A stretch of 64,000 nucleotides of DNA from Cycas panzhihuaensis. Taxonomy: Eukaryota; Cycadophyta. The translations under genes and the position numbers were made by a program. The notes under the pieces were generated by a model. It did no database searches and was not told the origin of the DNA. It saw nothing but the letters and a program-made list of their open reading frames with translations. The stretch spans positions 31,379,741 through 31,443,740 of the forward strand of contig CM041465.1 in assembly GCA_023213395.1 (NCBI GenBank), in the 5' to 3' direction. This document shows positions 10,900 to 20,395 of the stretch, piece by piece. Each line of letters starts with the position of its first letter. Within the stretch, counting starts at the first letter, position 1.

Positions 10900-11492
10900 G
10901 TGCAGCAGAGATCCAGAGACTAATAGAGGCTATGGTGAGGGAGATATTCCCTCAGGTATATGCAGAGGGGTAACTGCCCATCCAGGCCAGAGATGAGCCT
11001 GGAGCGGCAGGTGCCCACACAGAGGCATTCGCCCCATTGGTGAGGGCAAGGGACATATGGGCTGCAGAGTCCCAAGAGCACGTGACATCTCAGGGACGAC
11101 TGCAGCAGGAGAGGGATGATGTGAGACGTGAGAGGGATGAGCTACGCGGACGGGTACAGGCTCTAGAGGCATAGGGCAGAGTAGGCGGAGATGCCGAGAG
11201 CAGGACCCAGCTAGCAGTCATCACAGAGCGTCTCAGGGTGATAGAGGAAGCACTCTGGGGAGAGAGGGATCATATCCAGGCCCGATACGATCAGCTGGTA
11301 GCACTAATGGTATCGAGGTCGAGCCAGAGTAGGATGCATACCCACACGATGGCGACGACCCCGAGACGACCACGAGACGAGGAGAGCGAGGCGGGCAGCT
11401 CGCGGAGGCCCAGGAGGAGCCTCGGAGGCATGTGGTCCCCAGGAGAGGGATCACAAAGACCAGGAGATGGTACCCTAGGAGTGAGGCAGTAG

Positions 11493-12162
11493 TAGAGTAG
11501 GATATGTACATATGGTTTTGACAGGGGAAAGCACGGGCCTCCAGGGGGTCATATATAGGACCATATGATTGTACCCCCCCTAGAAGGACACCGGCTTCCC
11601 AGATGTATGATGTGACATGATTTTTGGATGTGTATATATATATGGGGTAATTGGAACCCCATTTGGATATGAGATGCTGTGTATGATGTATCATGTGTGA
11701 ATGACATGTATATTTATTCTGTATAGTTGTAAATGTTATGCTGTAGATATTTTATGTTATGAATATTTTATTGTATGATGCACATGTTTCCTTCTATGTA
11801 TGGCTATATGTCTAACAAGAGCACATGCACATGTCGTGAGTAAAGACGACAGAGAGGTGTGAGGTTAGAGGATAGAGCGGCATACACGCCTACGGAAGAG
11901 CATAGCGGAATATGCGAAGGAAACGACAGACAGGAAAGAGGAGCGACGATGCTCCCAAGCGTCCTCCTGATCGGGGAATGCCCAAGCAAGATGACAAAAG
12001 TTCCTGAGAGGGTACGGGAACACGGGTTCCGCGGAAGGAACTGGAAAAAAGAAGAAGGATCCATCTTAAATTGCCATTATACCCGTGGTTTGGAAGAATT
12101 GGGACAACCTAAGATGGTAGTTTATGCTCATTTTGGAGTAGGGCGAAGAGATCGCCGAAAGA
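11493..12162. other. spacer between convergent PMD gene and integrase
   Basis: After the PMD stop the DNA becomes AT-rich, with TATATATATGG and TTTATTGTATG runs near 11630-11790. This fits a 3' untranslated region of the plus-strand gene meeting the end of the minus-strand pol. No conserved frame was seen. Confidence 0.45.
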
Positions 12163-13353
12163 TCACGTATAAAACTTCTTAAGAAATTTCCCATTAACAG
12201 CTTTCTCAAATTCAAGCCCTTCTAGGGTTGCTATCCTGTAGGCACCATTATCGAGGGATTCGATAATGATGAAAGGACCAACCCATCGGGGTTTGAACTT
12301 GGCCAAACGGTCATGGAGATATTCGAGCTTGAGGACGTGGTCCCTAGGAAACAAAGGGCGGGAATGAAGATGTTTATTGTAGGCCCTTCGTGAGCGGGCT
12401 TTGGATGCTAAGTTAGCCTGATAAGCGGCTAAGCGTCTCTCATCCAAAGATTCCAGGTCTAGCAGGTGAGCTTGACGGATCAACTCTTTGTCGATGAAAC
12501 CTCGAAGCGAGACTCGCAAGGAAGGAATCTCCACCTCCAGCGGGAGTACCGCCTCAGCACCGTAGACCAGGGAGAACGGGGTCATTCCCGTGGTAGAACG
12601 GATAGAGGTGCGGTAAGCCCACAAGACGGAGGGCAATTGAAGGTACCAATCCTTTTGGGATTGAGCAACGGTTTTCTTAAGAATGTTGACAAGAGTCTTA
12701 TTAAAAGACTCCACTTGGCCATTTGCCTGAGGATAGTAAGGGGAGCAAGTCTTATGAGAAATTTTGAACTTCTCACAAAGCTCATCCATCTCCTTATTAC
12801 AGAAAGGAGTTCCATTGTCGGTGATTAGGACGTCCGGAATTCCAAAATGGTAAATGATATGCCGGTAAATGAATGTGGCAATCGTTTTACCAGGAGTAGT
12901 AATCAAGGGAATGACCTCCACCCATTTGGTAAAATACTCCGTGGCAGTCAAGATAAACTTGTGCTGCGACGACGAAGGTGGGGAGATAGCCCCAATAAGG
13001 TCTAGTCCCTACTGAGCGAAAGGCCATGGCGAAATAATGGGATGCAGGGCCTCAGAAGGCACATGGGAAATGTTGGCATGTTCCTGACATCGCTGACATT
13101 TCAGAGCAAAGGCGTGAGCATCCTTAAAGAGGGACAGCCAGAAATAGCCCATGCGGAGGATCCTCTAAGCCATAGACTGGCCCCCAAAGTGACCTCCACA
13201 AATACCGTGGTGGCATTCGCGAAGCACCTGGTTAGCTTCACGTGGTGATGCGGAGGAGGATCCCATCGAAGGACCTCTTGTACAATACCTCGTCCACGAG
13301 GAGGTATTTCCTGGCAGAAGTCCGGATATGAGATCTAACTTTACTACTAGCAT
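12163..13353 (-). pseudogene. gypsy integrase
   Basis: On the minus strand the N-terminal zinc domain shows His residues in CHHGICGGHFG (about 13210) and Cys in KCQRCQE (about 13085). A stop (Trp to TAG, about 13013) precedes GLDLIGAISPP. The catalytic core shows FILTATEYFTKWVE, then ITDNGTPF and GQVESFNKTL. The C-terminal region ends with FKPRWVGPF and ANG-like repeats up to 12163. Two of the three D-D-E residues are present (TDNG and VESF). The first, normally Asp in TDYF, is Glu here. Integrase joins element cDNA to host DNA. The long 262-codon open stretch suggests recent activity of the family. Confidence 0.85.
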
Positions 13354-13576
13354 TGGGGTGGTATTGCTGCTGTGTAAGATATCACACTATGTCACCATAC
13401 CACTCATCATCGACAAGTGGATGGGGAGAGGCTCCCTGAATCGTCAAGATAGACTCATTGGGGAGAGAGTCGTCAACGGGAGCACCAAAGGAGTTAGGGA
13501 TAGGGGCGTCTGCAAGTTGCTCGGCCACTATCATTCCCTTCTTTGATTTCCGGTTAACGATATGGAGGTCGAATTC
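13354..13576 (-). other. linker between RNase H and integrase of the gypsy element
   Basis: A frame-broken stretch between the RNase H end and the integrase zinc domain. It encodes the usual variable connector; no separate gene was seen. Confidence 0.4.
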
Positions 13577-14809
13577 TTAGAGTAGGACGGCCCAACGACC
13601 AGCCCTACCCGTCAAATCTGAACGAGTTAGCAAGTATCGCAAGGGATCGGATTGAACGATCACCTTGGTGGTGTTGCCGAGCAAGTAGTGTCTGAACTTC
13701 TTAGTCGCATGGACCAAGGAGAGGCACTCCTTCTCGGTGAGGGAATAGTTAAGCTCAGCAGCCATGTGGGTGCAACTGATGAAATATATAGCTCTCTCGG
13801 TTCCTGAGTCATCCTCCTGAGCTAGCATAGTGCCCAAGGATTCATCAATCACCGAGGTGTATAGGACGAAGGGCCTATCAAATCGAGGAGGCGCTAACGT
13901 AGGAGTGGAAGCTAGGGCTTCCTTAAGTCCTTCGAAGGCCTTTTGGGTCTTGTCAAACCAAGCAAAAAGAGCTCCCTTCTTCAATAGGTTCGTGAGGAGT
14001 TTAGTGCTCACAGCGAAATCGGCTAAGAAGCACCTAAGAAAGCCAAGCCTCCCTAGAAATAACTTAATCTGTCGTTGAGTTCTAGGTGGCGGCATGTTAA
14101 GGATTGCCCTGACTTTGTCAGGGTCAATCTGAATTCCTTGTTTGGATACAAGGAAACCAAGGAGTTTACCCAAGGTAACGGCAAACACACACTTGAGCGG
14201 ATTTAGACTGACGTGATACTTGCGGCATCGTGAAAAGATGGCGCACAAGTCAGAAGGGTGATGGGCCCTGACACGGGAGAGACCCATCATATCGTCCATG
14301 AAGACCTCCAATGTGCTATCAATGAGGTCATGGAAAATGAAATGCATGGCTCTTTGGTAAGTAGCACCTGCTTTCTTAAGGCCAAAGGGCATCACCTTGT
14401 AGGCGAAGGTACCCCAAGGAGTAGTGAAGGTCGTCTTATGGCGGTCTTCAGGAGAAATCTGAATCTGGTTATAGCCAGAGAAGCCGTCCATTAAGGACAT
14501 CACTTCAAATCCAGCGGTGCGATCAATAATTTGATCAAGGAAGGGTAACGAGAAATTGTCCTTGGGACAAGCATTATTGATGTCGTGAAAATTGACACAT
14601 ATATGGATTGCCCCGTTCTTTTTAGCAACGGGGACAATGTTGGAGACCCACTTAGGGTAGTCAATGGAAGTGATAAGCTCAGCGCCCAGAAGCTTCTCAA
14701 CCTCCATCTTGACGGTGGCTGAGAGCTTTGGGTGAAGGGATCTTGCTTCTAAGCGCAGGCGGTGCGCCAGGAATGGTGGTGAGGTTATGAGTGATAATGG
14801 AGGGGTCAA
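13577..14809 (-). pseudogene. gypsy reverse transcriptase and RNase H
   Basis: A 410-codon open frame. RT motifs in order: EVEKLLGAELI and YPKWVSNIVPVAKK, VNFHDINNACPKDNF, MDGFSGYNQI, FGLKKAGATYQRAM, then the active-site block EVFMDDMMG. The usual Tyr of Y-x-D-D is Phe, which is tolerated in some RTs. The tether and gypsy RNase H follow: FDKTQKAFEGLKEAL, FVLYTSVIDESLGTML, LNYSLTEKECLSLVHA and FRHYLLG. The RNase H start shows YTSV where family members have an Asp-bearing motif, so it may be weakened; that would fit the presence of a second RNase H in the element. Frame differs from the upstream protease and downstream integrase, so the polyprotein is broken. Confidence 0.88.
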
Positions 14810-15564
14810 TTCCCTTCATGTTAGCATAATCCCACGCAAACACGTCTCAGAACTCCTGGAATAGAAGGGAGTACTCCCTTATCTCATCAGGGGAACATTC
14901 CAACCTGACCTTAATGACCTTGCTCGGGGCCAAGGCTATGTCTTGGGTTGCCCCCATGCACATGGCATTGCCCTCCTCGAAGTAGAGAGGGGCAAGATCA
15001 ACAGGAGGAGGAGGAATAGGAGACAGGATCGGATTGGCAAGCGTGGATCTGATCGCGAGGATCTTCTAGTGACTAAGCCTGTGGTGACCAGAAGGTAAGT
15101 TGGACGCAAGACCCGCCAGATGATCAAGCAGGGCTTCGTTATCCTCGAAGTAATCCACCCTATGGATGACCTTACTTCGAGTAGAGGAAGCTTCTTGAGG
15201 GAGTGAGCAATGGGACCATCTTTGGTCGTCGGGGTTGCTCAACTTCCTCGCGGAATCAAGGAAAGCCAAGAAGATGCTCCTCGGAAGGAGCGAAAGGTAA
15301 TTCTTCAAAGTCATTACCTACGGGGGGTAATGAAGAAGAAGAACTGACGACGGGTGGGTCAACATGAGCGATGACGTGGGACATGCACGAATAGCTAGCC
15401 TCACCAACGAGAGAGATCCTAGACGGGGATTTAGAACGAGATGGGTGTAACCTACTGGCACGGAGGAAAGAGACGGGGTGAAGGAGATCCTCATCTTCGT
15501 CGAGTGACTCGTCCTCACTAAACGAAGCAAGGTACCCGTAACTCCCAACGCCAATAGGGGCGAA
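14810..15564 (-). pseudogene. protease-RT linker of the gypsy polyprotein
   Basis: A frame-shifted stretch rich in Ser, Pro, Asp and Glu joins the protease to RT. It reads in several minus-strand frames (15066-15314 includes LDSARKLSNPDDQRW). It contains no independent domain and corresponds to the poorly conserved linker of Tat polyproteins. Confidence 0.5.
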
Positions 15565-16293
15565 TCACGTGAGACTAGGGGAAGAAGATGCGGGGTCTTC
15601 TTCGGATGGGTTAGGTATACCAATGGAGCAAGCTAAGGCATGCGTGGAAGGACTTGGGTTTGCCGAACTGGTGGAACGAGTTTGTTTGGTAAATGGTCGT
15701 TCACGAGGAATAACTCTCATCTGTCCGTCGTGGACGAATTTAAGTTGTCCCCAAAGAGTCAAGCACACGGCTCCCATTTGGTTGAGCCATGGATGACCTA
15801 GAAGGAGGTTGTAATCCACGTCGACGTCGAGGACTACAATGTCGGCAAGAACGGTCTTGCCCTCAAGGGTGAGTGGAATCGCGACAGATCCCAAAGGGGT
15901 CTTCTCACTACCGTCATAACCTTGGCATCGCCGAGCGAGCTCAGCGGAGATACCAAGCTCTTGCATGACACGCAAGGGCATGGCATTAACAGAAGAACCG
16001 TTGTCGACAACAGTCCTTTGAAGGGTACAATCGAGTGTATCGATAGTGATAGTGAATGGGAAGTTCCACTGACGTTCCCTTTCACCGGCGGGAGGAAGAT
16101 CCTTAGGATCAAATGAGATAACGGGTCCATAACCTTGGGTGATACCCAAAGCGTGGACAGGCGCATCACTCGATCCTAAAGCTTCGAGGAGGAGGGCCCG
16201 CTGCTCGGGACAACTCCTCAAAACATCCATCAAGGACATTCCTGTGGTGATAGTATGGAGCTCATCCACGATAGAGAAGGGCTTACCCTTCAC
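15565..16293 (-). pseudogene. gypsy aspartic protease
   Basis: A 242-codon frame starting KGKPFSIVDELHTI. The active-site loop reads TVVDNGSSVNAMP (D-N-G-S variant of D-S/T-G). The flap and C-terminal block read VVLDVDVDYNLLLGHPWL. Tat and Athila proteases commonly have DNGS here. The protease cuts Gag-Pol into its mature parts. It lies in the same frame as upstream gag with only stop codons between, so gag and pol were one continuous frame in the ancestor. A tail rich in Ser, Pro and Thr leads into the linker. Confidence 0.82.
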
Positions 16294-18793
16294 GGTAGGT
16301 TGGGTAAGTGCCCTTCAGAAATCGTAACGACCTGGGCGTACAGGAATAGCCTTGGGGAAGAGAGGTATTTCTGGAGGAAGGTTCTCTGGAAGAGGGTCAG
16401 AAGGAGCGGAAGAACAAGAAGCTCCCGCTGCTTCCTTGGCGGCTTGAGATCGCGTAAGGACGTAAGTAGGAGTTGCTTCAAGCAACTGGATCACCTTCTT
16501 CCCCTTGTTCCGGGGTCACGAAGGTGACGGGGTGCGATGGCTAGGAGAATGAGAGGAAGAAGACGAGTTCCGGGCACCCTTCCCTTTGTCGTGGGAAGGA
16601 CGGGGATCAGGTGATCTTCCTCGGTTTCGGTTGCTCTTGGTTTGGGTGTTGCGATCACATTCCCCATGTTTAGGGAACGGATCCTTGTGAACTGGTTGAT
16701 CCAAATTAGGCCTTGAAGCCCGTTTGGGGGAAGAATCGCATCGAGGGGCATCCTTGGGATGCTGGACCCTACAACGCGAATCGTCATGGAAGCACTCCCC
16801 ATGAATGGAGCACCACTTCTTCTCAAGCGGAGGGTCTGACCTTCTCACTTGAGAGGACTGGGCATTTCCATTCCTAAGGAGAGGAGCTTGGGTTGTTTGT
16901 TAGACTTGTTTATTGGATGTAGGGGATGAAGGAGCCTGAAGCTTGAGTTCCTTCATTGTACGCTCGAATGAGCGTATGGCTAATGTGAGAGGGTCTAAAG
17001 TCCTCTTAGTCAGATGAGAGGAAGACCGGGTAGGTTGTGAAGGTTTGGTATCCTTGGTTGGGGGTGGTGCCTCACGGCGCTGTGAGGGCTTAAGAGGTTT
17101 CTTAAGACCAGCCTGGGTCTCAATAGCCTCCAACACCAAACACTTGGCGATCGCGGAGTCACATGTGGTCACCCCCATCTTGAGGACTTCCACATGCACT
17201 TCAGGATGAAGTGCGTTGACGAAAAGGTCTCGCTTCAGCTCCTCGGGCAATGTTGCCTTAGTGGAGTGAAGCAAGTCATGAAACCACCGTACAAAGTCAC
17301 AATTCATTTCATCGTGACCTTGTTTGAGCGAAAGAAGTGACTTCATTCCACTCTCGAATGGACGGGCTATATCAAAATAGTTGATGAACTCGTCCACCAA
17401 TTGCTGGAATGAATGGATAGAATGGGCAGGGAGACGGTAGAACCACTTGAGGGCGTCACCCTACAAGGATCGCGGGAATAATTTCATTAAAATGTGGTCG
17501 TAAGCCCAGTAATCGATGCATGCCATAAAAAAACTATGCACATGCTCCGCAGGGTCTTGCGACGAAGTTCCATCGAATCTAGGAACTTCAGGGGGATGAG
17601 GTGGCAGATTGGTTCTTAATACCTCAATGGAAAGAGGTGTTGACCTAAAGTCCATGAAGGGGCGTGCCCTTGCCTGGACCGTAGGGTCAACGAATGTCGT
17701 AGTAGGTAATGAACAAGGAGCGGATGGGGGTGGAACACCCATCCCTCCTTGAGGAAATGCCCCTTGCTGAAAAGAGGCATGGGGGTAAGTGCCTTGGAAG
17801 GGAGTTAGGTTCCCTTGCGAAGGCACAACGAATGGGATTGCATTGGATGATGGGCAAGACGGATGTGGAACCGTGTTTTGCCCATATGGGCCACCCGTAG
17901 GTGGAGCGACCCCATATGGGTGTAGCGGATCCACCTCATAAACTGGGAGACGGCTTCCTCTACCACCTTTGGTGAGAAGTATACCACAGGGGCGTGAAGG
18001 AAGCGCCAACGTGTTGGTTTTGAGGATGTGTAGGAGCGGATCCCACATGACTAGTAGTTGAAAGGCTAGTAGGACCGGCAGGGCTACTAGGAGCAGCATG
18101 TGCCACATTAGGGGATGGCACATTGGTTTGGTTAGGGATGGGTATGCTAACCTTCAATTAAGGGAAAGACACACCAAAGAGAGATCTCGAAACACTAGGA
18201 CCTCGATGAGAAATGGAAGGCGCAACACGTGCCCCCACTGCGGGAATAGGAAAGGAGCGGGACACATGCACAGGCACAAAGGGATTTGTTGTCAAAGGAA
18301 GAGTAGATGAGGATGAGGCGTGCGGGGGAGGAGCGGAAGAGGAAGAGGCTCCTCCATGGAGGGCACCCTCAAGCCATCCAAGACGCAGTTACAAGCGTGC
18401 CGTGTGGTGACACTCATTGAGAGCTTCAACTACGTCGACAGGAGGGGTTCCTACATACTCGTAAGAGGTAATTGGGACCTCGAACAAAGTAGGTTCCTTG
18501 GGATGCTCCTCATAAGAGTCACCGACTACGTGGCAAGTCTCAAGAGGAGCGGATCCTTCTACGGCATGGGTAGAGGGATGGACATCGAGCGAGAGATGTT
18601 GGTCATTTGGGTAATAAAGGGGTTCATCACCCTCTTGGGTGGACCCAGGAATAGAGGAAGGAAAAGCATGGGTTTCTAAGGTTGAAGTGTGGTAGGCCCA
18701 ATTAGAAGAGTATCCCTCCATAGTCAGATCAGAATTTGACAAAGGAAGAGGGCGATACTTAGGGTCTTCTAATAATGGAGGTACACCGCGCAA
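16294..18793 (-). pseudogene. gypsy gag
   Basis: The N-terminal part starts at Met 18793 and is Pro/Ser-rich (to 18389). A frame change follows, and one frame then runs from 18123 to the protease, broken by single stops such as TAG at 17461 and TAA near 16900. A Gly-Pro-Gln region (GVAPPTGGPYGQNTV) precedes the Retrotrans_gag capsid: HPPEVPRFDGTSSQDPAEHV, GDALKWFYRLPAHSIHSF, QQLVDEFINYFD, then KQGHDEMNCDFVRWFHDLL. A zinc-binding block (KKWCSIHGECFHDDSRC, about 16815) matches the C-x2-H-G...H-x4-C style of Tat/Athila Gag. Gag forms the particle and binds RNA. Confidence 0.82.
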
Positions 18794-18966
18794 GCGATGA
18801 GAAAAGCGTCACATGCAAGATCAACCAACAATGTTAGGGAAAGAGAGAGGGCGGTAAGGCACACGCGTTGGGGGCTGCCCAACGTAGAGATCGAAATAGG
18901 TATAAAAGAATCACAAGAAGGTAGCGGAACCAACGAAAGAGAGTGGAAACTAGCTCCCTTACTGGC

Positions 18967-18986
18967 AGTCCCCAGTATGGTCGCCA
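18967..18986 (-). other. primer binding site of the gypsy element
   Basis: The minus strand reads TGGCGACCATACTGGGGACT directly next to the LTR end. The TGGCGAC...CTGGGGA pattern is familiar from Tat elements; I cannot name the tRNA with confidence. The 180 bases between here and gag are the leader. Confidence 0.65.
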
Positions 18987-18987
18987 G

Positions 18988-20395
18988 TGGATGCGCATCT
19001 ACGGGATAGCTACCTAACTAATAGGTGTGGTGAGAGTGGGTGATGATATGATCGAAAGAGAGACCTATAACAAAAGTAATTACCACGCAGAGCACCCCGT
19101 GCACCAGAGCGCGAGTTCGGGACCTGCAATTGAATGTGGCTACTAAAGAGTGATCCTCCACGACTTCGAACAAAGGGTGAAGAGGCGTAGGGTTAGCCTG
19201 GGTTGACCTAGGGACAGGATCCTCCCACCCTTGGATGGCCAGAAAGGGGAGAAGAGGAACCTTCAAGAGTTTTCCTAGAGTAATGGGAAACGAAGGAGGA
19301 TAGGCAAGCGGCGGGCCTATAGGCGGGGTCACTTTGGTTATCCGGCGAAGCGGGGAACCAAATGAAAGCAAAGGAGAAGATCCAAGAAAATAGATCAAGG
19401 GTATGCCTAAGCAAGCTAACTGGGCACACGAGTAACACGGGAGGTAAGAAGCTTGCATGGCTAAGGAAAGGAGGAAAGGTGAAAAGGGCGGTTCCTATAG
19501 CCTTTCCTATGGGTAGCAAAGATGCATGTAATAAAACAAATAAAGCATAACCAAAAAACAAAGTCAAATTTCCCTTTTGTTTTCCAATGTGTTAATTACT
19601 AAGAAAAAGTTCAAAAGGAAAAGGTAGTAGGGTGGAGTGAGGTGTGCACCTGGACCGAAGGTGGGCGTGACAAGGGCCTTCTAGAGGGGCACCAAACTAC
19701 TCCACGAGGTGCGTCGGATGCGGAGCATCGCAGCGGATTTAGAATGAAGGGCCTCTCTTACCTTCCCCGGAAAAAATACTAAATGCAATGCTAAGGAAAG
19801 AAAGGAACTAAATGCTAGTGACTAAAGCAGTATGAAAGCACGACATGCGTAAGAGCACTTACCAGCAACGAAACGAGTGGAAAACACCTTTTGTGCTCTC
19901 TAAGCACCTGCAAGCAACGGTGACCTCCCCCTTTCCGGAGAAAGGGTACTAACATGCAATAATGAGATCCTAATAATATATGTCTATGTAATACAAATAT
20001 GAATCTAAACACATATATATTAGCATCAACACAACGATGATAGTATGTAGAAAAGGGCAACCAAAGCACAAGAAAGTGACTGGTAAGCCTCGGAGTGGCC
20101 CACCTCCCGCAAAGAACACCCTAACCTCCCCCCAAAAGCCACGAGGCAGCGAGGGCAAGGCCAAGAGAGATGGCTAGAAATGGCAACAAGGAGGCGAAGA
20201 GGAACCAAAGAACACCTACGGCACACTGGGATGCTATGAAGAGTAAACCGGGTTGCCGGGAAGAGAGTTGGACAAGGACTAGCAGTCGGGACTTATGTAA
20301 GTTGCCCAAACCTGAACCCAAGTCCTTAAACCAGCGTTGCAACGTGTGGCAGTCACGATTTCAAACTAAGAGAGGGCCAACAAACCCTTGTTTGA
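18988..20395 (-). mobile_element. 5' LTR of the gypsy element, truncated at its outer end
   Basis: It matches 4903-6298 from tggatgcgcatctacggg to 'cccttgtttga'. At 20396 the sequence changes abruptly to plus-strand copia coding DNA. The outer end of this LTR, which would hold the U3 promoter, is therefore missing. Confidence 0.85.

Larger units (their letters stand above)
9577..11492 (+). pseudogene. plant mobile domain (PMD) protein gene, antisense inside the gypsy element
   Basis: The frame after 9577 has a likely Met at 9613, then REILQRCGLYKAL, HVFHLPQVGDVTVTPRDIW and RILGVPTTGRPV, the core of the plant mobile domain (aminotransferase-like, PF10536). After a frameshift near 10000-10015 it continues with GGWLDAVHRCEADKRMDW and GRGGLSYSTLLQCWFFDHF. 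A TGA at 10314 looks like a mutated Arg codon. An acidic Asp-Gly repeat follows. Splicing of an intron at 10789-10899 keeps the frame into a charged, probably coiled-coil tail (QQERDDVRRERDELRGR). The tail carries two further stops (near 10970 and 11173), then a basic end with RRPRDEESEAGSSRRPRR. PMD proteins occur in Tat and Mutator-like elements and in host genes linked to silencing; the function inside elements is unknown. Disrupted but well preserved. Confidence 0.8.
4903..20395 (-). mobile_element. Tat-lineage Ty3/gypsy retrotransposon with extra genes
   Basis: About 1.4 kb of near-identical sequence (4903-6298 and 18988-20395) flanks the unit, with a primer site just inside the right copy, so the element runs on the minus strand. 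Coding order is gag (18793 to 16294), protease, RT-RNase H, integrase (to 12163), then a plus-strand plant-mobile-domain gene (9577-11492), then an archaeal-type RNase H (8401-7985). An extra antisense frame between integrase and 3' LTR, and a second RNase H, are known for the Tat clade. The LTR copies differ at scattered, mostly transition, sites and by a 10-base indel near 5810/19900. GC content is higher than in the flanking copia DNA, which suggests a younger insertion. The right LTR is truncated, so no target duplication can be tested. Confidence 0.85.

Noticed and set aside
12466-14494. Plus-strand frames of up to 120 codons across integrase and RT
   Set aside because: They are shadows of the conserved minus-strand pol.
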